From NCBI GenBank assembly GCA_022478985.1, contig JAKSZP010013609.1, positions 1-64,000 on the forward strand: a stretch of DNA of 64,000 bases, in the 5' to 3' direction. Shown here piece after piece: positions 1 through 11,676 of the stretch. The position numbers were made by a program, and so were the translations under genes. Origin of the DNA: Massospora cicadina. Lineage: Eukaryota > Entomophthoromycota > Entomophthoromycetes > Entomophthorales > Entomophthoraceae. The notes beneath the pieces are model-generated. The model had not been told where the DNA came from. It was given only the letters and a program-made list of their open reading frames with translations, and ran no database searches. Within the stretch, counting starts at the first letter, position 1, and each line of letters begins with the position of its first letter.

Positions 1-639
1 CTGAGGGAAGAGAGATAAGACCAAGCACACCAGGAAATGACTACAGGTGTTGAGGTAAGCCTCCAGAATAGCTTTCGAATATAAACAAGCTATTAAATGT
101 GGAATTTGGGGAAACCTTTTGAAGAAGAAAAAATGATAATTTTTAACTGGGGCAAGAAGGATGAAGGCTTGGCATTCTATGGATACCCTTCTTGGAGCCC
201 CTAAACTATTCTATAAGCTTGTTTGAGCTTAAAGGATGGTTTAAGAAGGTACTACCATGTTTTAAATCCAACATAGATTAAGCTCTTAATGTTAATTTGG
301 CTTGTGATTTTTAGTCCAGAACCTGACAGAATTCATATTCTCCAAATTGAGGCATCTTTAGTAAAACATACCTCATTTTCATGGACCACCTCCATAGATC
401 TTAGTGGAACTCCTATCTGTTCATAATGCTGGTTTTTTGAATGCGCCTGACTAATTTATCAGATCAATAGTTTTATCAAACTGACAGTGCAGTGAAAAGT
501 TCCATCAACCCTAGTATTTTTCCTCCCCAATACATCTGATTTTCTGACCCTGGTTTAAGCCTACTTAAAATCATAGAGAGCCCATAGCTTTTCTTGTTAA
601 TGGTGTTACTTTATTGCTTTGTATGGCATTTTTTAACCC
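1..639. other. AT-rich flank, no gene recognised
   Basis: I see no open frame, repeat end or motif that I can name here. It lies outside the G1 LTR that starts at 640. The last five bases before that LTR (AACCC) do not match the five bases beyond the other G1 LTR (AAAGT), so this flank is not shown to be the original insertion site. Confidence 0.5.
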
Positions 640-1129
640 TGGTAAATTACAGCGGTATTAAATAGATCCGTTAAGCTTGTTACATAAGTTTAAAACCACT
701 GAGCAACTGACAAATAATATGAAGATTGCTGATCCTTGAAAAATAACAATCATAATTAAAATATAAAGCTATCACTCCAAAGGACACTCTCCTATTATAT
801 AAAAAGAGCAGAATCCTTCCGCTACTTTCTCCTGTCTTCCTCCTCAAAAAACCATTCCCTTTCCATTCTATCGTTCAGTTCTTAATCTTCAATCTTCTTA
901 GTGGATTTTGTCCCATCAGCTTGGTATCTCTTTATTCACTACAATTTAAGGGTTTCATCCCATCATTGAGGCTTTGCGGAATTCCTTCTATTCGCCAAGC
1001 TATTATCACTTCAATTGATTCACTTCCAGCTGACATAATCTACCACCCAATCTCAAGGCTCACCTCAACTTATAAGGTATGATCCTCCAAATAAATGGCT
1101 TATTGGCTAGCTATACCAATTTCTTGACA
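640..1129 (-). repeat. 3' LTR of G1
   Basis: The sequence runs TG...CA and aligns along its length with 14121-14603 and with the solo LTR at 60207-60681. Shared blocks include CACTGAGCAACT near one end, CTTTCTCCT-like pyrimidine runs in the middle and ATCTAC-ACCCAATCT near the other end. It abuts a polypurine tract in the minus orientation, which makes it the downstream LTR. Confidence 0.85.
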
Positions 1130-1141
1130 TTACCCCCCTTT
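1130..1141 (-). promoter_or_regulatory. Polypurine tract of G1
   Basis: On the minus strand the bases directly before the 3' LTR read AAAGGGGGGTAA. A purine run at this place is the usual plus-strand DNA primer of LTR retrotransposons, and it fixes the orientation of G1. Confidence 0.75.
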
Positions 1142-1599
1142 ACTGGACAATAAGCACCTATTGCTTATATGCACAAAGAAACTTTGAATGTACTTGGTTG
1201 ATAATCTGATCATCTGAAGGTTCCTTAATGGTGTAGGCATCAATACATGTCTTCTCAATTTTCCCAAACGGTCTGTACCATATGTTAGCGATCTTTTTCT
1301 TCTTTCTAAATCCATGTTGATCATGGAACAAGACATGATATCCTACAGAGAACTGTGGGAGCCTGCTACGTGTACTTTGGTCAGCCGCCTGTTCATGAAT
1401 CTTCTTAGCTAAACTGGTAAAATAAGCTTAAGTTTGAAGTTTTATCATTTTGTCTGTTTCGTTGGTAATATAACTCTGCGGTTCTATTCCACCAGTGTCC
1501 TTCGCTCAGGATTAAAGTAGTGTGGGTAACGCTGGATGTCTATTGAAAAGCAATTGAAAAGGACTCTTCCCCGTCAATGAGTGGTAGCTGATATTACAA

Positions 1600-2290
1600 G
1601 AAAAGACAGCGGTGGATAGGAGGGTACTCCACTAAAAGAAGCAATCCTTTACAAGTTTTCAGAGTTTGTTTACCAATGTTCCTTTAACCTGTTCCACCAT
1701 CCCATTTGATTCCTGGTGGTAGAGAGTAGTTTTGACCCTGCAGATTGCCGTTAGTTCATACAACTTTGGTAGGACATGTGGCATGAAATCTGTTCCGTTT
1801 TCCATGAAGACAAATTGTGGAAAGCCATGTTGCTGTATGACACACTCCATAATAAACTTGGCGGTGGTGACCGCACCCAAATCATTAATCACATGCTTTT
1901 ACCCTTCTTGTCATATGATCAATTGGTAATTGCTATACTTAGAGCGGTTTGCGCCAGTTGGCAGAGGACCCACCACGTTAAGGGAAACGGTATGCCATGC
2001 AAAACGTGGCTTAACTGTCTGGTAGCTGGTCTTTTTTTGGAAAGGTTTCTCCACTTGCCACTGGTGACAACAAGCAACCGTCTCAATTACGTCATAATGC
2101 ATGATATCCCAATAGTAGCGGGGTCACAAAAATTCCAACGTTTTAAAAATTGACTTGACCAACCGCCTTATGGGCATCCACAATAAAATTGCTGGCCTAG
2201 CGGAAGATTTTGGGAAACTCAACGTCGCTTCTCCAATTTACTTATATAGCTCCCCATTGCGCAAGAAGGTATCCTGTCTAAGCCCATCTA
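1600..2290 (-). pseudogene. G1 integrase, degenerate
   Basis: This is the integrase part of a Ty3/Gypsy polyprotein, which would insert the cDNA into chromosomes. Near 1950-2100 the region around the first catalytic Asp reads VSLNVVGPLPTG, where families normally have Asp at the Asn. Near 1790 the second site reads MENGTDF, with Glu where the catalytic Asp is expected. Near 1690 NGMVEQVKGTL keeps the catalytic Glu and is preceded by the usual YH-type motif. The frame is broken between these blocks. With two of three catalytic acids altered it should be inactive. It lies directly before the polypurine tract; I see no chromodomain. Confidence 0.8.
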
Positions 2291-2329
2291 GCGCCTTGAT
2301 CTTGTGTGGTGGCTCATCGTGATATTTTC

Positions 2330-3130
2330 CCACAATAGTCTTCTCATACATGATGTCAGCCAAATATGCTGTAATGGCGAACGTTGGTAAATTTGAGAGA
2401 CAGTTTGCATTCTTATGTTTTGCCCCAGCTGGTGTACTAACTTTTAGGCAAATCTTGGAGCTTCAATGCCCGTCGTGTGAGCCATCCTTTAGGTTCCTAA
2501 AGATTCTGCGGCTAACACAAGTATGCATAATTCAATACCACTTTGAATTTCACCCCATGGAGGTATACCTGGAACTGTTTATATGCATATATTACTGCTA
2601 AGCACTCCCACTCAGTCACATTTCAAATTAAGTTCATGAAAGTTTAAGATTCAACTACAAAATGCGACAGGGTGTATACTCTGTCATCATCCTTCTAGGA
2701 TTATACTGCACCTATAGTGGAAAGTGAAGCGTCCGTTTTCACTATAAGTTGCTTTTCAAAATTAAAGTTTTGCAGAATTACCATACTCGCCAATGCAGTC
2801 TTCAAGGCATCAAAAGCTTTTTGAAATTATTCATTCCAGTCAAAGGTGGCATTTTTCTTAAATATCTCAAAGAGCAGTGCCCCGATACAGCTGAAGTTAG
2901 GAATGAACCACTGGTAGTAACCAATTATCTCCAAAAACACCTGGATATCTTTCTTATCGACTGGACGAGTCATCTTACAAATAGCTTCCACCTTCACCAG
3001 CTGAGGTTTAAGCCTTTTTTAGTCTACCACAAACCTAAGGTATTCCAATTGCTTCTTAAAAAATGCCATTTTAGAGGCTTGATCTTGACGTTAGCGTCGG
3101 CAAGTTGGCGGAACACTTGTTCTAAGTGGT
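2330..3130 (-). pseudogene. G1 RNase H, degenerate
   Basis: On the minus strand the connection region reads YYQWFIPNFS near 2905-2935, followed by a WNE...QKAFDALK block. RNase H begins near 2740 with LIVKTDASLSTIGAV, keeping the first catalytic Asp. Order and motifs match Ty3/Gypsy pol, where this domain removes RNA from the hybrid during reverse transcription. Stops occur within (for example after the WNE block). The C-terminal half towards 2330 is hard to follow. Confidence 0.75.
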
Positions 3131-3139
3131 CAATATGTT

Positions 3140-3620
3140 CCATGATTATCTGAGAAAACACAATGATATCATTAGGTAGACTAGGGCACAGGACAGCTTT
3201 AAGTCACCCAAGATTGTGTCCATATCCCGCTGGAACGTAGCCAGGGCGTTACATAACCCTTGGGGCATACGCGTTGGTTGGAACAACCCTTTCATGGTGA
3301 TTATAGTGCATTTCTCCAATTCCGCCACTGGCAACACAATCTGCCAGTACCCCTATATAAAGTTGTCATAAAAATAGTTATCCCCTTTCCAGCCAATCTA
3401 AAGCGTCATTAATCTGCAGAGAGGATAGGAATCTTTTTTGTGACTCTATTATACTTCTGGTAATCTTGAGCACCCAGTTGGTGCCATACTTTCTCTTAAT
3501 TTTTAGCATCAGCGATGCCCATGGTCTCTTGGATGGCTCTAACATCCCCTGTTCGATCAATTGGGCTACCTCATTGGAGACAACTTCCTTTGCAGCTTAT
3601 GAGCGCTGAATATGATGTGA
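3140..3620 (-). pseudogene. G1 reverse transcriptase, frameshifted
   Basis: Minus-strand blocks are LIEQGMLEPSKRPWAS (near 3540), a GTNWVLKI stretch for the usual DYR region, and GLFQPTRMPQGLCNALATFQ (near 3290), the palm segment before the active site. The next stretch, ALVYL, leads into the YxDD box, but one base is missing near 3165-3170. The frame slips inside the box itself, and the downstream IIVFSQ-like residues are in another frame. This enzyme would copy element RNA to cDNA; this copy is dead. Confidence 0.8.
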
Positions 3621-4479
3621 CCAAATGGGGTATGATTGCACGTGTCTACCCAATGCACAACCCCCTGCGCACATCCCAAATTATGATTGGTGGATGCAAA
3701 AATTCCTTGGTATTTTCAGACAGGGCCATTACCCTATCCTTCTGTTCCTCTGACTACCCAGTCTGAGCTTCACACGGAACCACTGTCATTATGCCAGATG
3801 AGGTTTTTATAGTTGGGCCGAGGTTCTCCCAAGACCCAAAATCATGAATATGGTGAACCTCATCACTAGAGTCATGTGTAAATAAGCCATCACTTAGTGC
3901 CTTTGGAACGTCATAGAATCCTTCTGTAGGATCCCTATCAATACTTTTACTTAACATGCCCTGGTAACAGTAACCAAGGAGCCACATGGGATTTGAGCCA
4001 CAATTGCTGGTAGGGCCCCATAATCTCCTCTCATACCCTTTCTGGGATGTCTATTTTGAGCTTCATCCCTAATATGACCTGATGCCTGAAGGTATACTTA
4101 TGGCGTTCATAGACCGTAGTGGAATGTTGTTGTACTCTTAACTTTGGTTAGACAGAGCTCTGGTCCTCCGCTTCATCCGCCAATATTAAACAGGAATCAC
4201 CCCATCACTATATGAAAGATTAATTTGATTAGAGCGGATTGGGTTCTTTGGGACTCCGCTGGAGGTAAAATAGATGGGAATCTGTTATCCTAGGATACTA
4301 ATCATTTCTTCCGCAATATTGACCACTGTCCTATATTGCTGCATGATTGCAGCTCCGATCAGCATGTCATCTTTATATTAGGCAGAACCACAGCTGAGGC
4401 AGAAGCCCTAACTGAACTGAATCTCAAAGGTAACGCGCTGTAAGCGCCCTCTGACACAATGCTCTGTGTCCCGCAGTTT
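3621..4479 (-). pseudogene. G1 pol linker between protease and reverse transcriptase
   Basis: An open stretch at 3754-3987 (77 residues, minus) and further broken frames connect the protease site near 4560 to the reverse transcriptase start near 3600. I recognise no named domain. By position it is the protease C-terminus and the linker of the polyprotein. Confidence 0.5.
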
Positions 4480-4640
4480 CATACACTACTCAATGTTCCA
4501 CATCAGGATTCAGTGGAAGCTTAGCATGAGCTTAGTGTATATTATTTTGACTGGAGCGCCAGTATCTATAATAACTCGGGATTTTGTATTCTGAACAAAA
4601 ATATCACAGTAGTTAACTTAAATAAAAAGAACCGTTGGTG
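4480..4640 (-). pseudogene. G1 aspartic protease fragment
   Basis: At 4549-4575 the minus strand reads VIIDTGAPVKII, the DTG active-site loop of a retropepsin-type protease with the catalytic Asp kept. The flanking frame is broken within about 40 codons on either side. The protease would cut Gag-Pol into its parts. LINE copy A inserted just upstream (element sense), separating this site from the Gag zinc knuckle at 10.35 kb. Confidence 0.75.
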
Positions 4641-4711
4641 TTTATTTCATGAACGTCCAAGGGATTTTTGTTACCAAGAAAAGTGACAATACCAGAGCTG
4701 ACATGAGGATA

Positions 4712-4726
4712 CTTCTGGGCAATTTT
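4712..4726. repeat. Target-site duplication of LINE copy A (left copy)
   Basis: CTTCTGGGCAATTTT is repeated exactly at 9967-9981. The two copies bound LINE copy A and lie in G1 pol, so G1 was there first. Confidence 0.9.
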
Positions 4727-4743
4727 TATTTTTATTTAACCGA

Positions 4744-4772
4744 GGTAAACTGACCGGGGGACAGACATTACC
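4744..4772 (-). other. 3'-terminal 29-nt hairpin, LINE copy A
   Basis: On the minus strand an outer stem GGTAA/TTACC and an inner stem CTG/CAG enclose a C-rich loop. The same 29-nt unit ends copies B, C, D and E. It is the probable recognition structure for the LINE reverse transcriptase. Confidence 0.7.
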
Positions 4773-4884
4773 GAATATATGTGAAACTAAGAGAATAACT
4801 AAGAAATATAAAAATTGAGCACCCCAGGGTACTCAAGCTACCCCTGTTGCCAGCGGGACTGCCAGGTATGAGGGGGTTGGTGCA

Positions 4885-6122
4885 CTACTCCGAGGGGGTT
4901 TCCCCTGCTATGGAGCAGGTGTGAAGGAAAGGGTCTGTGTGGAGGAACCAGAGTGGGAACCATGATTCTATGAGCGCTTTTTGTCTTGGTCTCATATATC
5001 CATAGAGCCAGGCTTGGAAGTGCTCTAGTAAGTGGACATGGAATCTGTTGATAATCCCATGAATGGTTGGGGCCGTGCCCTTGAACGCATTTAATGAAAT
5101 TGTGTGTATTGTCCACATTGCAATGGGTATTATTAGGGAGCGGAGGGTAGATGGGAATGGTGACTCGATCTGGAGCGCGAAGATACTCTTTGATATTGAG
5201 AATTCCTGTTCGTTTTGAATCTTGAGCAGGCGTGCGACTTCCTGCCATATAGCTTTGGTTGGGTGGCATGTTTCTAGGTGGTGATGTAGGGATCCCTCCC
5301 CTCCACATACTGCACATGTTTTGTGGAGGGAGTTGGAGCGGTCCGCCGTCCTATAGGTCCTTCTCAAACAGCGCCAGGCGTTTGCTCTTATCCTTGGTTG
5401 TAGGAGTGGGTTGTGTGTCATTTTCCACATTGCTTTCTGTGTGGTTAAATCATAGGGAATGTCCAGCATATCTAGGTATTCTATCCTAGCTATGTTTGGG
5501 GTTGTTGCGAGCATATCCCTCTGGGGGTGGTTTTCTGGGTTTCTTAATTTGAATTGGTGGCTGGGTCGTCCCCTTCCCTGTATAGTACCCATGTTCTCTA
5601 TGGTCCATCCCATACAGTGGATAGTTTGAAGTATATGTTTTGAAATGAGGGGAGGTTCCATGCAGACCCGATGCAGTAGGGTGCTTGGTAAGGTATGAAA
5701 GTAGTCTAAGTGGACTATGTGGGTTGGTTAATTTGAGCGCCTGTGCAAAGTTAGTCCTTGCTGCTCTGGACCAATGTTGTTGCGGGAGGTCTGGAGCAAG
5801 GATTTCCTTTATCCAGGTACCTAGGATGTGATTGGCATGGCTCTCAAAATCTATTAGTCACATGCCTCCGCTTGAGCGTGGGCCATGTAGTGTTTCCATC
5901 CGTATAGGAGGGTGAGAGCCAGGCCACAGCCAGCCCTGGATAAGCGCGCGAATTGAGGTTATAAAGGTAGGTGAGAAGGCTATTGCATGGGCCTGGTACC
6001 ACAGTATTAGGAGGATGAGCGATTTAGCAACTGTAACTCGTCCTGTTAGTCCTGGGGTTCTTCACTTGAGGGAGGCGACGCGTTTGGATATCCTTTGTAA
6101 TAGGTTACTTTCCATTGTCTCA
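4885..6122 (-). pseudogene. LINE copy A ORF2, C-terminal zinc-finger domain
   Basis: This is the part of ORF2 after the reverse transcriptase. Near 5270-5330 the minus strand reads CAVCGGEGSLHHHLETCHP, a Cys/His cluster like the zinc finger at the C-terminus of many L1-type ORF2 proteins, followed by IWQEVARLL. Downstream is a conserved tail with MRPRQKALIESWFP near 4990. An open frame of 258 residues (4885-5661) covers the finger and tail. Upstream, towards 6120, the frame shifts. The domain is thought to help bind nucleic acid in target-primed reverse transcription. Confidence 0.75.
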
Positions 6123-7352
6123 TTAGCATATCCCCCTACTTATAGCCAGATTCCAAGGTGTCAGACAGGAGAGGTGGTGGGAGGTGTTGCAAAGGGTAAA
6201 AATAATTGGGTTTTTTCTTTGTGTGTTGGTGTGAGGTTTTGATGTTGTGGCCCAATTGTTTGTGTATTTGTCTAAGAGGATAATTTCTGTCTTCCTTTTG
6301 TTGAGAGATGCATTGCTCACCTTGGAGTATTCCTCTAGAGTGTGTTCCAGCTGTTGGGCATCTTCATTGTTTGCTATACCTGCTACGCAGTCATCTGCAA
6401 AGGCCAGTATCTTGACTGTTAATTGTCCTTGTGCGGTTATCCCCATGAGATGTGAGTCAGTTACTCGGAGGAGCGGGTCAAAGCTGAAATTGTATAGCAG
6501 TGGGATGAGGGGATCCCCTTGTTTGAGCCCTCTGTGTGGTTTGATATTTTTTACTAGGAATCCAGGGCCGCATACAGTCATGGTTGCAGATTCTGTTAGG
6601 AGCATCGCCCATTTTATGAATCTTGGTGGGAGTTTGAAGGCATGTAGACATTCTTTTAGGTATGGCCAGCTAACATGGTCATACGCCTTTTCCTGATCCA
6701 ATAAGACCAGGGCACCAGTTGCTTTGGATTGGCAAATGTTTGCAACAGGGTGTATGTTGTTCCAGATTGAACGCCCTGGTATAAACCCAAACTGGTTAGG
6801 TGATAGGACGTCAGATGCAATTGCGCCTAATCTAGCTGCTAGAATTTTTGTAAAAATTTTTGTGTCAGTGTTGGAGAGTGCAATTGGGCGCCAGTTGGCC
6901 AGGTCCAACTTGTCACCCTATTATACAAGGTTTTAACGTAGGATTTATGGCCTCCTGATAATAGGCGTGATTCCAACAAACTCTTTTTCATTGACGCCAA
7001 TAGGAGGGGGGCGATTTGTTGAAAATATTTTCTTATAAAATTCGTAGGGTATCCCATCAGGCCCTGAACATTTCCTACGTGGTGCACCGCGAATTGTTTC
7101 CCAAAGCTCCTCCCGTGTGATAAGGTATAGTATATTGTAATTTGGTGGTGTACTTTGTGCCTTGGCAGTTTGAATAAATTCTTTAATTTTTTGTGGATCT
7201 GTTGGCATATTGCGATATAATTCGGTGTAATAGCGGTGTACTTCCGCCTTGACCTCCTCAGGGTCAGTTGCCACGGTGCCGTTGGTCTTGTGGACCTGTG
7301 TGCACGTGGGCTGGTTTCTGTGGGAGTGGAATTGGCAGAAAAAGTATGTCAA
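6123..7352 (-). pseudogene. LINE copy A ORF2, reverse transcriptase
   Basis: Motifs on the minus strand, in order: CSGPDGIPYEFYKK (near 7060), LANWRPIALSNTD (6900), QFGFIPGRSIWNNI (6780), LLDQEKAYDHVSW (6690, catalytic Asp kept), GLKQGDPLIPLL (6520) and LAFADDCV (6400, both catalytic Asp kept). A deletion near 6925 breaks the frame in the stretch before NWRPIAL. The last 261 codons are open to 6123. It would copy LINE RNA at a nicked target. Confidence 0.88.
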
Positions 7353-7574
7353 ACAGGTTTCGCCTTCCTATATGAACTTACCTTTGTTTGATGCTTTGAT
7401 TCTGTGTTGGTGTTCAAAGATGAGATTGTTAAGTCAGGCTGAAATTTCTGCCCACTTGTGTCCCCAATTAGGGCTATAGCCAGATCTTGGAGTATTTATT
7501 TCCAGGTGGTCTAGTTCTGCCAAAGTACGCTTGATTGTGGCTGTGTCCGCGGTGTACTTGCGTGATGCAATATG

Positions 7575-8444
7575 TCAGGTTTTGTTGATTAAATCTTTTT
7601 TAAAATTTTCCCATGTTCTAATGGGATCTGAAGTGAATGGGGCTGTGAATTCTGGGTTTGTAGCCTTGTTTTCAACCCAGTCAGATATCACAGGAAATCT
7701 TATATTTTCTGGGTGAAGCTTTCTCCAAAGCGACACCTGTGTGTGGGATTGGGTTGGCACTAACTGCACCGTAACTAATCGGTGATCAGAAAAATTGATC
7801 TTTTTTGTTGTAAATTTGGAGATTCTTGAGAGGTGGGATTGTTGGATGAGGATGTGGTCAATATGACTCATCGATATGAGCAGTCCCTCACATATGTTGG
7901 GTATTGTCATATGGGGAAGGATTGGTGATTTGGGGGAAGAGCATCCTGTAAGCCAAGAGATGCCTTCATCTTGTGATATTTAATGTGTCCAGGTGGGTAT
8001 CCCCTGGGATTAGGCCATCAATCTGTATTGGGGTTATCCCAGCAGTTGAATTCGCCTAACATGATGATATCTGGTGGGAGGGTGAGGGTAGAAATATTTT
8101 CAAAAAAAATTTCTCTCAGTTGCAGTGCACGGTGCGTAGATACATGCTAACGAAATTATTTCATATTGTCATGTGATTGTTACAACCAGGACTCGACCGT
8201 GCAAGTGTGATGATGAATTTGTAATTAGAAATTTTTTGTTGTTTTGGACTATCACCCCACAGTGAGACGTCCATACTGATTGTGATGGTGCGAACCTGGT
8301 TGACAAGGATTCTTCTTCCCCTTGTAGGCAGTGGGTTTCTTGGATGGCCAAGATATCTACAAGAGGTTTTCGCAGGAATGCCAGCTTTTTGGCTTGGGAC
8401 GTATGAGCCCTGGCTCCCGCGATGTTTAACGTCCCTATTGACAC
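7575..8444 (-). pseudogene. LINE copy A ORF2, apurinic-type endonuclease
   Basis: N-terminal ORF2 domain of the exonuclease-endonuclease-phosphatase fold, which nicks the target DNA. The minus strand shows IGTLNIAG at the start (first metal-site Asn), ILAIQETHC (catalytic Glu), GVIVQNN, a GEFNCW block near 8045 (families have Asp at the Glu), MSHIDHILI near 7860 and FSDHRLV near 7780 (catalytic Asp-His). An in-frame TGA follows the NPNTD residues near 8020; B and C carry it too. The frame has no ATG between the ORF1 stop and the first strand of the domain. Confidence 0.85.
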
Positions 8445-8465
8445 TGAGGTGCCTTTGGCGCCTCA
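8445..8465 (-). other. ORF1 stop / ORF2 junction hairpin, copy A
   Basis: The ORF1 stop TGA is the first codon of a 21-nt hairpin: TGAGG pairs with CCTCA and GCC with GGC around an AAA loop. ORF2 continues in the same frame, and a GTG codon follows directly. The arrangement is identical in copies B and C. Confidence 0.6.
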
Positions 8466-9884
8466 GGAGCAGTTGGGAGGACCCTCTGATCCTATCCCAC
8501 TGCAGCTCATTTTGGCCATGCTCCGCATCTGTACTCCAACTCTTTCACTGCCATTGTTGGTTCCCTTGATCTGACCCAATGATTCAAGGGAATTGCAGTT
8601 TTTTGCATTTGCGTCAACTTTTCCTGCACAGGTCTCATGTTGATTTGATGCAGGTTGTTGATTGGATTTTATATTTTTGAGGTTCAACTTTGTTGCATTG
8701 TGCACCGCATTTTCATCCAAATTGTGGTTGCATTGTTCCTCAGTATGTGCATGACTGATGACGCTTTGTGGCTCAGTCTGGTTACTGCAAAAATTTTCGA
8801 CCTGGGCATATTGTTCTGATTGGTTGGTTTGGTGAATATCTGAAATATCCTCCCAAATTTGTCCATGGTTAATGGCGGATTTCGCAGGTGCCGCCACTTC
8901 AGCCGCTGCTCTTTTATGGGCTTTTTGTGCTGCATTACGCTGTTTACTTGTAACAGGGTCCACGATGGAGTATAGTCCATCTTCACCCCAGCGGAATGGG
9001 TGGTGGCCTTCAGTCATTTTGGCGAAGTTTTCATTATCTTCATCCATAGCTTCTTCACAAAAATCATTTTTCTTTAAGCCCTCTTTTACAGGGAATGCAT
9101 GTTCCTTGTGGTCCAGTGAGCCACAGTGGTTGCAAATGGGTGGTGCGCGTTCTGGTGTAACTCAGAATGCAGCTGACTGGCCCCCATCTGCGAAGTGAAT
9201 TTCTGCTGCGTGGGGAATTCTGGATAAATCCTCTTCCACTTCTGGGAAGGGGCTGATTACAGCAATAGCTTTGCCCATGCACAGGTCGGGTATCAAGAGA
9301 AATAACTGTAATTTGAGTTGTTGGATTTCTCCATAGGCCACAAGACCTTTGCGGAGCTCCTCCTCGATTACCTTATGAGGAAGGTTGGTGGGGAGCAAGT
9401 CAAAGGAGATGAACAAAGTTTTCGCTTTGTTCCATCTGGTGCATGCGGTGCGCACAATTTTTTGCCCTCAGGGAGGGCAATTTTCATGCAGATTTTTGCT
9501 GCGGCATCGGCTTCATCAGCTGTTTTGAAACCAATATTGATCCAGCCATGTCCCATGTTGTTGGTGGCTACGTACACCGCGTGAGGGAAAAGTGAGGGCT
9601 GTGCCTCACATGTTTTCTCCCACAGGGTCGGTGACTCATCCCCAAGGAAGAGTCTGATCCTATGTTCCACCTTTGACAAAGGTTGGTTGAATTGAATGTA
9701 CATGTATTGCGTATGCTATACATTAAATACCATAAACCCAAACAGTGTCTGAGTTTGCGATTTTTTTTGGCTTGAGTTCCTGGTCCCCCTCCAGGGCGTT
9801 TCTTGCCCTTAGTTGCACCATTAAGCCATCGCTTGCCGCGACGCTCGCCCATGTTGTATTATTTTTGTTATTAAAGTCGCCCAT
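8463..9884 (-). pseudogene. LINE copy A ORF1 (nucleic-acid-binding, zinc knuckle)
   Basis: The start is taken at the ATG beginning MGDFN, as in B and C. Then come a basic stretch (KKRPGGGPGTQ), a fold region with GWINIGFKTADEADAAAKIC and LPHKVIEEELRKGLVAYGE, a CCHC knuckle (CNHCGSLDHKEHAC, near 9110-9150) and a 194-residue open tail rich in Asn and Gln (8463-9047). Two frameshifts separate these blocks. LINE ORF1 proteins coat element RNA and act as chaperones. The middle part aligns with ORF1 of the ORF1-only elements D and E. Confidence 0.8.
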
Positions 9885-9966
9885 CTTTCCTGTGTGTGAT
9901 TATCCAAATTTGCTGTCTGAATTGAATCGTAGTAACTAAAGTGATTGTTACAAGAAAGAAAAGCTC

Positions 9967-9981
9967 CTTCTGGGCAATTTT
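9967..9981. repeat. Target-site duplication of LINE copy A (right copy)
   Basis: CTTCTGGGCAATTTT, identical to 4712-4726; G1 sequence resumes directly after it. Confidence 0.9.
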
Positions 9982-11671
9982 CTCTACTGGAATTGCAACA
10001 TAAACCCCCACTAGGGCGGCGACATCCATTGAGGTTCTGACTTCGCCTGTGCCGTTTTGCTCATAGATCTTCCAGGTGTAAAACTTTTGCACATATTGGC
10101 GGAACTCCAAGCCTGTAAGAATATGGTAACTCTCTCTTGGGTTAAGACGGAGACATTTTGGTGGATTTGTTGACATAATAAATCGTTGGGGCAAGAACTG
10201 GGACTGATGTAAAGGGACTCATGGAATTATCATGGAAAAATAGATTTGGACTAGTGAAGATAGAGCGTCCCATCTTTATTCCAATTGAGCTTTTCCCTGT
10301 TTGATCAGGGCTGTTAATATTGCATGAACATGCAGGTTGCCATGGCAGTTAGCCGCATAGTGGCCTCTTTGGCCGCACAAGAAAAAAGCATTTAAAGATG
10401 GTTCTCATATCTGTATCATATCTGAAGGTCTAGGTCAGAAGATAAATGAGAAACTGTAACTTGGCCGGGGATGAGCCAGTTGTTCATAGGAGGATGGAAA
10501 GGACCCACCAACATATTAAATGGGTAAGTATTACCCAACGGAATATAAATCAGATCTTTATGGTACATTTCCTGATTGGGATGCGGAGGCAATTGCAGGG
10601 GCTTTCTGTTCTTGTTGGGAGCACTAAATGTGACAGAGAGATGGTTTAAAGAATTAACAATTTGTAAAAGCGCTTCATCTTCTAAAGAATGTGGGCCATA
10701 GCGTTATACAGCTCTCAATATGGCTTAACAGCCACCATCATTGCTATGCCCACATCCTCGTTGGTTAATATATTTGCTCCCACCAGTACATGAGCCTCAG
10801 CCATGAACCGTTCTGTATACTCCACCAGAGAATTGTTTTAAACTTTATTGTCAGAAATTTAGCCTTGCGTTGCGCCATCTTTGTCACTCCCTAGAACAGA
10901 TGAAGCACTGTCACCTTCACCTCTTGATACGTTATGGTACTACTCTTAAGATAACTATGACCTGGTCAGCGCTCTCAACATCCAGAGCATATAACAACAG
11001 TTTAGCTTTACGCTGGTCTGATGCTCCTTTCACAACAAATTCAAACTTTTTATAAATATCTGTGTTTGTTCCCATCTCAACTGATAGGTGGCAACTTTTC
11101 AATACGTACAAACTCACCCAGCTATATGCTTTGGGTTTGGGGAACAAGATAGGTTCATATTGGATTAGGTGAACATCCCCTTGTGGTCAAGGATAGGGTT
11201 GCAAGGTTAGATGCAAATCTGCCGTAGTTGAGTGGGAAGAAGTTGAATTTCTGGGAGAGACTTCTGCAACCACGGAGGGTACTCACTGGCCCAGCCATTT
11301 TATTCCTCGCCAGAATTGCCTCTGGCCGCTCCCTTACTTCCTTCGCAAGCCTGTGCAGCAAAAAGTTCATCATTATATGCTCCACCTTAACCATTTTGCA
11401 GTGACACCACCTGACTTGCACCCCCTGCCTAAGCTCTTCAACTTCCTTCTGTAATTCATGGAAGAATTTTTTCTCTGTGTCTATTTTACGCTCCAATTCC
11501 TGAAGCTGTAAGAGGACATCCTCCAACATGCCTTGCATTCTCACGTTCTGCTGCCCAGTGTCACGATATTGTCAGTTTGCTTCATTCATTTGATTTATTA
11601 GAGTGGCTCATTCCCACACCAGCTCCTCATTAGACCAACAAAGTATATAAAGGGCACTCACATATCAGTGT
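9982..11671 (-). pseudogene. G1 gag, central and zinc-knuckle part
   Basis: Near 10330-10385 the minus strand reads LCGQRGHYAANC, a CCHC nucleocapsid knuckle whose first Cys lies in another frame because of a one-base change. Upstream in element sense (10932-11147) is a capsid-like stretch with KFEFVVKGASDQRKAKLLLYAL. Before that (11155-11544) lies a coiled-coil segment (LQELERKIDTEKKFFHELQ). This order fits the Gag of a Ty3/Gypsy element, which builds the virus-like particle and packages RNA. Stops and frameshifts are frequent. Confidence 0.7.
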
Positions 11672-11676
11672 AATCC
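11672..11676. repeat. 5-bp target duplication of the solo LTR
   Basis: AATCC, repeated at 13048-13052 on the other side of the solo LTR. Confidence 0.8.

Larger units (their letters stand above)
4727..9966 (-). mobile_element. LINE copy A, full length (5240 bp)
   Basis: This non-LTR retrotransposon holds ORF1 (8463-9884), endonuclease, reverse transcriptase and a C-terminal zinc-finger region. It ends in a 29-nt hairpin and a short A-rich tail. A perfect 15-bp target duplication flanks it. It is colinear with copies B (5176 bp) and C (5230 bp) and visibly closer to C. The protein order and the reverse transcriptase wording (NWRPIAL, FADD, no RNase H seen) point to an L1/Tx1-like group rather than to the I group; that placement is inference. 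Frameshifts make it non-autonomous today. Confidence 0.92.

Noticed and set aside
1130..1336. 68-codon open frame beside the G1 LTR
   Set aside because: It begins in the polypurine tract region on the minus strand and shows no known domain; likely untranslated element end or shadow.
4838..5317. 159-codon open frame overlapping the LINE A C-terminal region
   Set aside because: It is in another frame than the conserved zinc finger and is the usual shadow of ORF2 DNA; the same holds for the antisense open frames over the reverse transcriptase.
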